From positions 1 through 64,000 of the forward strand of contig JBEPTZ010000005.1 of NCBI GenBank assembly GCA_041691815.1: a stretch of DNA of 64,000 nucleotides, in the 5' to 3' direction. Shown one piece after another: positions 1 through 7,808 of the stretch; within the stretch, counting starts at the first letter, position 1, and each line of letters begins with the position of its first letter. The stretch comes from 70-18 sp041691815. Lineage in GTDB: Bacteria; Pseudomonadota; Alphaproteobacteria; Acetobacterales; Acetobacteraceae. The position numbers and the translations under genes were made by a program. The notes under the pieces are model-generated. The model was not told where the DNA came from, ran no database searches, and saw nothing but the letters and a program-made list of their open reading frames with translations.

Positions 1-2197
1 CTGCCAGGAGGGCGGGCGGGTGGGGGCGGCGTGGCTGGATGTCTCGACCGGGCTGTTCGAGACCCAGGCGGTGGCGGCCGGCGATCTGGCGGCACTGCTG
101 GGGCGGCTGGAGCCGGCGGAAATCCTCGCCCCGGCGGCGCTGAAGCTGGGCGACTGGGAGGAGCGGCGGGCGCCGGAGCCGCCGCCGGTGGCCGCCGGGC
201 AGGCGAGCCGGCGGCTGGCCGAGGCGTTCGGCGCCGCCAGCCTGGATGCGTTCGGCAGCTTCAGCGAGGCCGAGGCGGTGGCGGCATGGCAGGCGCTGGA
301 CTATGTGCGTGCCGCCGGCGCCGGGGCGCTGCCGCGGCTGCAGCATCCGCTGCCGGTGGGCGAGGCGGGGCGGTTGGAACTGGACGCCGCGACCCGCGCC
401 AGCCTGGAGATCATCCGGGCGCGCGACGGCGGCACCCGATTCACCCTGCTGGCTTCGGTGCAGCGCACCACCACGGCGGCCGGTGCGCGGCTGCTGGCGG
501 AGTGGCTGGCGGCGCCGCTCACCGACCTCGCGGCGATTGGCGCGCGGCAGGATGGCTGGACCTGGCTGCTGGCCAATGCCGCACCGGCTGCCGGACTGCG
601 GGCGGCGTTGCGGCAGGCGCCGGACATGGCGCGGGCGCTGGCGCGGCTGTCGCTGGGCCGCGGCGGACCACGCGATCTGGCGGCGCTGCGCGACGGGCTG
701 GCGGCCGCGGCCGAAGCGGCGGCGGCGCTGGCCGGGCCGCTGCCGGGGCTGCTGGCCGAGGCGGTGGCCGCACTCAGCGTGGACGTAACCCTGGCCGCGC
801 AACTGGCCGCCGCCCTGGCCGAGCCGGCACCGTTGCGGCTGGAGGACGGCGCCATCGTTTCGGGCTTCGACGGCGAACTGGATGCCAAGCGGGCATTGCG
901 CGACGACAGCAAGCGGGTGGTCGCCGGGCTGCAACTGGACTACGCCCAGCGCTACGGCGTCGCCAGCCTGAAGATCAAGCACCACAACCAGCTCGGCTAC
1001 GTGATCGAGGCGCCGGCCGCCGCGGTCGAGAAGCTGCGCGATCATCCCGATCTGGTGCTGCGCCAGGGCATGGCCAACGGCGCCCGCTTCACCTGCGCCG
1101 AACTCTCCGAACTGGACCGCCGGATCGGCGAGGCGGCCGACCGCGCGGCGGCGCGCGAGCGGCTGGTGTTCGGCCATTTGGTGGCCAGCGTGCTGCGCGC
1201 CGCCGAGCCGCTTGCCGCCTGCGCCACGGCACTGGCGCTGCTGGACGTGCTGCAATCCTGCGCCAGGCTGGCCGAGCCGGGCAGCTGGTGCCGGCCGCAG
1301 CTGGCCGATGACGAGAGTTTTCTTCTCGTCGCGGCCCGTCACCCGGTGGTGGAGGCGGCGCTGGCAGGCACCGCCGCCTTCGTGCCGAACGACTGCGATC
1401 TGTCGGGCGACCGCAGGCTGCTGCTGCTGACCGGGCCGAACATGGCCGGCAAATCCACCTATCTGCGGCAGAACGCGCTGGCGGTGATCCTGGCCCAGGC
1501 CGGGCTGCCGGTGCCGGCCGCCTCGGCGCGGATCGGCGTGGTGGACCGGCTGTTCAGCCGCGTGGGCGCGGCCGATGACCTGGCGCGCGGTCGCTCCACC
1601 TTCATGGTGGAGATGACCGAGACTGCCTCGATCCTGCATCAGGCCGGGCCGCGCAGCCTGGTGGTGGTGGACGAAATCGGCCGCGGCACCGCGACCTTGG
1701 ATGGGCTGGCGATCGCCTGGGCGGTGCTGGAGGCGCTGCACAACACGGTGCGCTGCCGGACCATCTTCGCCACCCATTTCCACGAGTTGTCGCAGTTGAC
1801 CGCCGAAATGCCGCGCCTCAGCCCGCACACCATGCGGGTGAAGGAGTGGAAGCAGGACGTGGTGTTCCTGCACGAGGTGGCCGAGGGCGCCGGCGGCCGC
1901 AGCTGGGGGGTGCATGTGGCGCGGCTGGCCGGGGTGCCGGCGCCGGTGGTGCGCCGGGCCGGGGTGCTGCTGGCGGCGCTGGAACGCCGGGCCGGCCGGC
2001 TGACCGAGGCGGCGGCGCTGCCGCTGTTCGCCGCCGCCCAGCCGGAAGCACCGAGCGCCCCGATACCTGCCCCGGAGCCAGAGCCCTTGCTGGCCGCACT
2101 GGCCGGCCTGGACCCCGATACGCTGAGCCCGCGCGACGCATTGGCAGCAATCTACAAATTGCGCGCATTGCTCCCTGTTGCAACGCAAGATGAGTAG
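1..2197 (+). CDS. mutS: DNA mismatch repair protein MutS (5' truncated)
   Basis: MutS recognises base mismatches and small loops and recruits MutL to start mismatch repair. The reading frame is already open at base 2 (CQEGGRVGAAWLDVSTG), so the mismatch-binding N-terminal domain and true start lie outside the window. What remains is the connector domain, the lever and clamp, and the ABC-type ATPase domain with Walker A GPNMAGKST (about nt 1432-1458), Walker B VVVDEIGRGTATLDG (about nt 1663-1707) and the ATHFHEL switch. The C-terminal tail after the ATPase is Ala/Pro-rich and ends in a short helical segment. The stop is followed 14 bases later by glnD on the same strand, an adjacency I believe is common in Alphaproteobacteria. 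The identification is not in doubt; only the start is missing. Confidence 0.98.
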   Translation, partial: CQEGGRVGAAWLDVSTGLFETQAVAAGDLAALLGRLEPAEILAPAALKLGDWEERRAPEPPPVAAGQASRRLAEAFGAASLDAFGSFSEAEAVAAWQALDYVRAAGAGALPRLQHPLPVGEAGRLELDAATRASLEIIRARDGGTRFTLLASVQRTTTAAGARLLAEWLAAPLTDLAAIGARQDGWTWLLANAAPAAGLRAALRQAPDMARALARLSLGRGGPRDLAALRDGLAAAAEAAAALAGPLPGLLAEAVAALSVDVTLAAQLAAALAEPAPLRLEDGAIVSGFDGELDAKRALRDDSKRVVAGLQLDYAQRYGVASLKIKHHNQLGYVIEAPAAAVEKLRDHPDLVLRQGMANGARFTCAELSELDRRIGEAADRAAARERLVFGHLVASVLRAAEPLAACATALALLDVLQSCARLAEPGSWCRPQLADDESFLLVAARHPVVEAALAGTAAFVPNDCDLSGDRRLLLLTGPNMAGKSTYLRQNALAVILAQAGLPVPAASARIGVVDRLFSRVGAADDLARGRSTFMVEMTETASILHQAGPRSLVVVDEIGRGTATLDGLAIAWAVLEALHNTVRCRTIFATHFHELSQLTAEMPRLSPHTMRVKEWKQDVVFLHEVAEGAGGRSWGVHVARLAGVPAPVVRRAGVLLAALERRAGRLTEAAALPLFAAAQPEAPSAPIPAPEPEPLLAALAGLDPDTLSPRDALAAIYKLRALLPVATQDE

Positions 2198-2211
2198 CTA
2201 ACATCGCGGGA

Positions 2212-5055
2212 ATGCTCCACCCGGAACCCTTTCCCGACTCACCCCAGGACGCCGCGGCGCAGCTTCACCAGCAGCTGGCCACCGCCGCCGAAGGTGCCGC
2301 CGAGCCGACTGTTGCGCGCGACGCGGCGCTGGCGGTGTTCCGCCGGCATCTGGGACGCATCCAGACCCATGTGCGCGACACGTTCGAACTGGGCGACCTG
2401 CCGGGGCTGGCGGCGGCGCGGATGCTGGCCAGGCTCACCGACGGGCTGATCACCGAATTGTTCGAGCACGCGCTGGCAAGTGTCGGCGGTACCACCGGCG
2501 GCAGCCGCTGGGCCTCGGGCCGCTCCGGACGGATGACCATCGCGGCGACCGGCGGCTATGGCCGCGGCGTGCTGGCGCCGTTCAGCGACATCGACCTGCT
2601 GTTCCTCACCGAGGGCCGGCCCACCGCCCAGGTGCAGCGGGTGGTCGAGTTCATGCTGTATTTCCTCTGGGACCTCGGGCTGAAGGTCGGCCACGCCACC
2701 CGCTCCAAGGCCGACTGCCTGACCGAGGCGCGCGGCGACCACACCGTGCGCACCTCGCTGCTGGATGCACGCCGGATCGCCGGCGACGCGCCGCTGTTCG
2801 AGGATTTCGCCACCACCTTCCGCGCCGCCTGCACCGAGGCCGGGGCTGCCCTCTATATCGCCGCCAAGCAGACTGAGCGTTCTGCCAGGCATCGCCGCTA
2901 CGGCGACAGCGCGTTCGTGGTGGAGCCGAACATCAAGGAGGGCCGCGGCGGCCTGCGCGACCTGCAGATGCTGTACTGGATCGCCCGCTACATCTTCGGC
3001 AGTTCGACGATGGGCGAACTGGCCGCCCCCGAAGGCCCGGCCGGCGGCCTGCTGACCGCCGCCGAGGCGCGCCGGGCGCTGCGGTCGTGGAATTTCCTCT
3101 GGGCGCTGCGCTTTCATCTGCACTACGTCGCCGGCCGCGCCGAGGAGCGGCTGACCTTCGACCTGCAGCCGGTGGTCGGCGCCCGCATGGGCTACACCCG
3201 CCACAGCCGCCAGGACGGCGTCGAGCGGTTCATGCGGCATTACTTCCTCACAGCCCGCGAGGTGGTGCGGCTGACCCGGGTGCTGGAGCCGGCGCTGGTG
3301 CGCGCCGCCCTCGGTCCGCCGGCGGCGGCCTCCGGCCGGGCCGAGGCGGCGGTGGCGGCGGCCGGCTTCATGCTGGCGGACGGCCAGTTGCTGCCGGCCA
3401 AGGGGCGGGACTTCTCGCACGAGCCGATCCAGATGCTGCGCATCCTGCAAGTGGCGCGCGACCGTGACCTCAAGCTGCATCCGCTGGCGATCCGCGGCAT
3501 GATCCGCAACGAGCGCCGCGCCCAGGACCTGCGCGGCAACATGGAGGCCTCGGCGCTGTTCCTCGACCTGTTATGCGGCCGCGATGCCGCGCATAACCGG
3601 GCCGATGGCGCGCGCTGGATGAGCATCCTGAACGAGACCGGCCTGCTCGGCCGCTTCCTGCCGGACTGGGCGCGGGTGGTCGGCCAGATGCAGTTCGACA
3701 CCTATCACGTGTTCACCGTCGACGAGCACACCATCGAGGCGATCCGCGTGCTGAACACGCTGGAGCGCGGCGAACTGACCGAGATCGCTCCGATCGCCTC
3801 CGGGCTGGTCGATCACCTGCAATCCCGCCGGGCGCTGTATGTGGCGATGCTGGTGCACGACATCGCCAAGGGCCGCGGCGGCGACCATTCCGAACTCGGC
3901 GCCGAGGTGGCGCAGCAGGTCGGGCCGGCGCTGGGGTTGTCGGCGGAGGAGACCGAGATGGTCTCCTGGCTGGTGCTGCACCATCTGCTGCTGAGCCAGA
4001 TCGCCTTCAAGCGCGACATCGATGACCCGAAGACCATCCTCGACCTGGTGGAGACGGTGCAGTCGCCGGAGCGGCTGCGGCTGCTGCTGGTGCTGACGGT
4101 GGCCGACATGCGGGCGGTGTCGCCGAAGGTGTGGAACGGCTGGAAGGCGACGCTGCTGCGCGACCTGTATGGCCGCGTCATCGAGGTGCTGGCCGGTGGG
4201 CTCTCGACCACCGAGCGCGATGTGCGGGTGGCCCGCGCCCGCGAGGCGGCGGCCTTGCTGCTGGCCGACTGGCCGGCCGCCGACCGGGCGCAGTATCTCG
4301 GCCTCGGCTATCCCGGCTACTGGCTGGCGTTCGACCCCGAGAGCCATGCCCGCCATGCCCGCATGATCCGCGAGGCCGAGCAGCGCTCGGCCCCGCTGAC
4401 GGTGCGCACCCAGCCGCTGCCCGACCGCGCGGTGACCGAGGTGACGGTCTACGCCGCCGACCATGCCGGGCTGTTCAGCCGCATCGCCGGTGCCTTGGCG
4501 GTGGCCGGCGCCTCGATCGTCGATGCCCGCATCCACACGCTGACCAACGGCATGGCGCTGGACACCTTCTGGATTCAGGACTCCGCCCGCAACGTGATCG
4601 ACGCGCCGGGGAAGCTGGCGCGGCTCTCGGTGCTGATCGAGCAGGCGCTGTCCGGCCGGCTGAAGCTCACCCACGAAATCCGCAAGATGTCGCAGAGCCT
4701 GCTCGGCGCGCGGCTCAGGGCGATGCATGTGCCGCCGCGGGTGGTGATCGACAACCATGCCTCCAACACCCATACCGTGCTGGAGGTGAACGGCCGCGAC
4801 CGGCCGGGCCTGCTGCACGACGTGACCGCGGCGATCAGCGAGCAGGGGCTGCAGATCGCCTCGGCGCATGTCACCACCTACGGCCAGCGGGCGGTGGATG
4901 TGTTCTATGTGAAAGACGTGTTCGGCCTGAAGGTGGAGAACGAACGTCGTCTGGCGCAGTTGCGCGAGGCGCTGCTGCAGGCGCTGGGAACCTCCGAACC
5001 GACCCACGTGGCGCCCACCGGCAAGAAGCGCCCCACCGCCGCCGACGTGGTGTGA
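2212..5055 (+). CDS. glnD: [Protein-PII] uridylyltransferase / uridylyl-removing enzyme GlnD
   Basis: GlnD senses glutamine and uridylylates or de-uridylylates PII proteins, controlling nitrogen assimilation. The 947-residue length fits the family. Domains in order: a nucleotidyltransferase domain with GGYGRGVLAPFSDIDLL (about residues 114-130), a GlnD PII-uridylyltransferase helical region, an HD hydrolase domain with VHDIAKGRGGDHSELG (about residue 548) and two C-terminal ACT domains (from about residues 740 and 855) for glutamine sensing. The ATG start lies 14 bases after mutS. The stop TGA overlaps the ATG of the next gene by one base (TGATG), which suggests translational coupling to a small exported protein. 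No PII gene is in the window. Confidence 0.97.
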   Translation: MLHPEPFPDSPQDAAAQLHQQLATAAEGAAEPTVARDAALAVFRRHLGRIQTHVRDTFELGDLPGLAAARMLARLTDGLITELFEHALASVGGTTGGSRWASGRSGRMTIAATGGYGRGVLAPFSDIDLLFLTEGRPTAQVQRVVEFMLYFLWDLGLKVGHATRSKADCLTEARGDHTVRTSLLDARRIAGDAPLFEDFATTFRAACTEAGAALYIAAKQTERSARHRRYGDSAFVVEPNIKEGRGGLRDLQMLYWIARYIFGSSTMGELAAPEGPAGGLLTAAEARRALRSWNFLWALRFHLHYVAGRAEERLTFDLQPVVGARMGYTRHSRQDGVERFMRHYFLTAREVVRLTRVLEPALVRAALGPPAAASGRAEAAVAAAGFMLADGQLLPAKGRDFSHEPIQMLRILQVARDRDLKLHPLAIRGMIRNERRAQDLRGNMEASALFLDLLCGRDAAHNRADGARWMSILNETGLLGRFLPDWARVVGQMQFDTYHVFTVDEHTIEAIRVLNTLERGELTEIAPIASGLVDHLQSRRALYVAMLVHDIAKGRGGDHSELGAEVAQQVGPALGLSAEETEMVSWLVLHHLLLSQIAFKRDIDDPKTILDLVETVQSPERLRLLLVLTVADMRAVSPKVWNGWKATLLRDLYGRVIEVLAGGLSTTERDVRVARAREAAALLLADWPAADRAQYLGLGYPGYWLAFDPESHARHARMIREAEQRSAPLTVRTQPLPDRAVTEVTVYAADHAGLFSRIAGALAVAGASIVDARIHTLTNGMALDTFWIQDSARNVIDAPGKLARLSVLIEQALSGRLKLTHEIRKMSQSLLGARLRAMHVPPRVVIDNHASNTHTVLEVNGRDRPGLLHDVTAAISEQGLQIASAHVTTYGQRAVDVFYVKDVFGLKVENERRLAQLREALLQALGTSEPTHVAPTGKKRPTAADVV

Positions 5056-5618
5056 TGGGCGCGCCGATGAGCCGCCATGCGCCCTGGCTTGCCGCCATCC
5101 TGACCGGCACGGCGCTGGTGGCAGTGGCGCCGGCAGCGGCCCGTGCCCAGGCGACCCGGACCCCGCCGGCCGACGCCGACGCTATCGCCGGGACACGGTT
5201 GATCCAGGTCAGCCAGATTGACCCGAAGGGTGGCCTGATCGGCGCGCCGAACGAGGTCGCCTGCCCGCCCAGCGGCTGCCAGACGATCATCGACCTCACC
5301 ACCGCCGCGCTGCCGGAGCCGTTCCTGTTCTCGGTCGAGTTCGTCGGCCGCGGCGCCTATGTGACGCTGTCGCCGCGCTCGATCGCCACCGCCGAGGTGC
5401 TGGAATTCAGCGAAGGCCACACGGGCCCGATCTTCGTGCCGCTGCACGGCCGCGACCGGCAACTGGTGAGCATGGCGTTCATCATCGTACGCTCGGCGAC
5501 GTTGCGGGCTCTGGAGCCAGACAAGGGTGCCGACGTGCTGGCCAGCGGCCGGGTGTTCAACCGCAAGCGCTACCCGGACCTCACGCTGCGGGTGATCTTT
5601 TCGCCGCCCGGAGCGTGA
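5055..5618 (+). CDS. Small exported protein of unknown function
   Basis: This is an unrecognised protein of 187 residues, or 183 if the second ATG at 5067 is used. The N-terminus MSRHAPWLAAILTGTALV followed by small residues and ARAQA looks like a Sec signal peptide, so the product is probably periplasmic. The mature part is short, predicted mostly beta, and has one Cys pair in the segment CPPSGCQ. There is no catalytic signature I can name. The ATG overlaps the glnD stop by one base and the reading frame is open to a TGA at 5618, just before a convergent gene. Coding status is supported by the signal peptide, frame continuity and the junction with glnD. Function cannot be assigned. Confidence 0.75.
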   Translation: MGAPMSRHAPWLAAILTGTALVAVAPAAARAQATRTPPADADAIAGTRLIQVSQIDPKGGLIGAPNEVACPPSGCQTIIDLTTAALPEPFLFSVEFVGRGAYVTLSPRSIATAEVLEFSEGHTGPIFVPLHGRDRQLVSMAFIIVRSATLRALEPDKGADVLASGRVFNRKRYPDLTLRVIFSPPGA

Positions 5619-5642
5619 GCCCGCCCGCCCGCCGCCCCCGCT

Positions 5643-7808
5643 TCAGCGCGGTTTCAATTCCAACGCCCCGCGCGCCACCTTGCCGCTCAATATGTCCGTC
5701 ACCTCGATCCGCCAGCGCCCGGTTGGCGCATCGCGGTCGAATGCGGCCTGCCATTCGGCGCCGACGCCGCGCAACACCCGCACCCCGGAATAGCCGGCCT
5801 CCGCCTGGCCCGCCGGGTTGAACAGCTGAATACGCAGCGCATGCGCCGCGGTGTCGGGGGCGGCCAGCGCCAGATGCCAGGTGACGGTGTCGCCCGCCAC
5901 CGCCTCGGCCGGGCCGCTGAGGGTCGGGCCGGACAGCGGCGCCGGGGAGATCGCCAGCAGGGTCGGCGCCACCGGGTCGAGCGTGATGGCGATGTGGTCG
6001 GCGCTGGCATATTGGCGGCCGCTGCGCAGCTCGCGGATGCTGGAAGCGGCGGCCAGCCGCAGGTCCAGCGGACCGGGCTGGGCAACGGGCGCGCCGCCAG
6101 CGGGCGGGTCCTGCTCCAGCGCCAGCAATGTCACCCCGCCGCTGCGCAGCACCCGAATCGCGATGCCGCCAGCCTTGCTGCCATCCGGCTGGCGCAGCGA
6201 GAAGCCGGCGATGATGCCGGCCCGCGCCAGCGCATCCGCCATGCCGTCCAGCGCCACCAGATGCGGCGCCAGATCGGCCAGCGCCGCGACGTCCAGCCGC
6301 CGACCATGGCCATCGAACTGGCCGGGGGCGCCATCCGCCACCACCACCCCGCCGGCGGCCTGAAACGCGCGGATGGCGGCCACGGCTTCCGGCGACAGCG
6401 CGATCGTCTGCGGCAGCACCAGTGCCCGCGGGGCGCCGGGGGCGGTGAGCAGCCCGTCCGCCAGCATCTGCGCCGAGACGAAATGCGGCGTCAGGCCGAG
6501 ATGGGTCAATGTGCGCACCGTGGCGGCGATGGCGCGCCGCATCCGGTTGTCGTCGTTGTCCTCGACCTCGGAGCCGCGTTCGGTCCACGGCGTGCCCTCG
6601 GCGCGGCGCGCCAGCAGCCATTCCACATGCTGGCCGGTGGGGGAATACAGGATGGCGACCGGGCCCGGCTGCGGGCGCATGGCGATCAGCTGCGCGCCCA
6701 GCCCGCCGCGCAACTCGTGCAGCAGCGGCGCCATGGCGCGGGCGCGGGGACTGGGGGTGCCGGCGTCATCGACGAAATCCTGCTTCTCGTCCCACAGGAT
6801 CAGCCCGCGCGCGCCCAGCAGCATGCTGTGCCAGATGCGCCGGTTCTCCGCCGGGCCGCCGCCGAAGCCGGTGGTCAGCACCACCAGGTCGGGGTTGAAC
6901 GAGCGGGCGATATCGATGCTGTCGCCGGCGCCGTACATCTCCATCGCGTCCACCGCGCTTGCCAGGCGGATATAGTCGTAGCCGCCGGGGCCGGGCGCCT
7001 GGGTGCCCTCGATGCCGGCAAGACCGTCCGGATCGCCTTCATGCAACCCGTCGGTGCCAACCCGCAGCGCGTCGGCGAACGCCTGGTCCATGAAGCTGCG
7101 GAAATCGGTCCAGGCGGATTCGTTGCCGTCGCGGCGGGCCAGCGCCTGGGTGGTGGTGGGCGGCACCACCGCATCCCAGGTGGCGAAATCGCTGCCCCAT
7201 TGCCGGTTCAACGCCGCCAGCGAGGGGTATTGCCGGCGCAGCCAGATCCGCATCGCCGCCAGTGAGTCCGGCCCGCGGTCGAAATCCCACGCCGCCGCCA
7301 GATCGGCGATCCCCGGCTCGTCGCCCAGGTTGTAGAACAGCGGCCGGTAGCGGGCGAAAGCACGGCCGTTGTCTCGCAGCCTTGTGGCGATACGTGCAAG
7401 CCATGCCGGGTCCGAAAGGCTCGGCGTGCGGATGAACACCGAGGGGTCGGACGGATCGGCGCGATAGCGGCGCTGCGCCTCGGTGAACAGGAAGTTCGGC
7501 GCCGAGGGATGCTCAGGCGTCCAGCGGTGATAGGCGGAATAGAAATCGGTGGCGATGTTCTCCAGATAGATGCGCATGCCGGCCTGCTGCGAAGCGGCGA
7601 GCAGCGCCGGAATGCCGGCCTCGTCCACCGGCCCGCGAAAGCCGAACTGCATGGCCCCGTCCACGCCGACCTTGCGCATCGCGGTGTAGCGGGCGGCCGA
7701 CTGGTTCTGCCACATAATGACGTGGAAATCCTGCCAGCCGCGCGCCTGGGCGGTCCCGGCGGCAAAACCAAGGCCGGCGAGCAGCACGGCGGCGATCCGC
7801 AGCTTCAT
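5643..7808 (-). CDS. Exported glycoside hydrolase-like protein (GH42/clan A-like), coupled to HpnN
   Basis: This is a 721-residue protein with a clear signal peptide (MKLRIAAVLLAGLGFAAGTAQA) directly followed by a TIM-barrel-like region. Segments such as YNLGDEPGIADL and GLAGIEGTQ resemble the acid/base and nucleophile regions of clan GH-A enzymes, and a GATase-like trimerisation fold (PRALVLPQTIALSPEAVAA, then GGVVVADG) and a beta-sandwich C-terminus follow, as in GH42 beta-galactosidases. Substrate cannot be read from sequence. The start ATG overlaps the hpnN stop (ATGA), so the two genes are almost certainly co-translated. The open frame continues upstream through hpnN out of frame, but the signal peptide fixes the start at 7808. 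The family assignment is tentative; it could be an inactive or divergent member. Confidence 0.7.
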   Translation of the reverse strand: MKLRIAAVLLAGLGFAAGTAQARGWQDFHVIMWQNQSAARYTAMRKVGVDGAMQFGFRGPVDEAGIPALLAASQQAGMRIYLENIATDFYSAYHRWTPEHPSAPNFLFTEAQRRYRADPSDPSVFIRTPSLSDPAWLARIATRLRDNGRAFARYRPLFYNLGDEPGIADLAAAWDFDRGPDSLAAMRIWLRRQYPSLAALNRQWGSDFATWDAVVPPTTTQALARRDGNESAWTDFRSFMDQAFADALRVGTDGLHEGDPDGLAGIEGTQAPGPGGYDYIRLASAVDAMEMYGAGDSIDIARSFNPDLVVLTTGFGGGPAENRRIWHSMLLGARGLILWDEKQDFVDDAGTPSPRARAMAPLLHELRGGLGAQLIAMRPQPGPVAILYSPTGQHVEWLLARRAEGTPWTERGSEVEDNDDNRMRRAIAATVRTLTHLGLTPHFVSAQMLADGLLTAPGAPRALVLPQTIALSPEAVAAIRAFQAAGGVVVADGAPGQFDGHGRRLDVAALADLAPHLVALDGMADALARAGIIAGFSLRQPDGSKAGGIAIRVLRSGGVTLLALEQDPPAGGAPVAQPGPLDLRLAAASSIRELRSGRQYASADHIAITLDPVAPTLLAISPAPLSGPTLSGPAEAVAGDTVTWHLALAAPDTAAHALRIQLFNPAGQAEAGYSGVRVLRGVGAEWQAAFDRDAPTGRWRIEVTDILSGKVARGALELKPR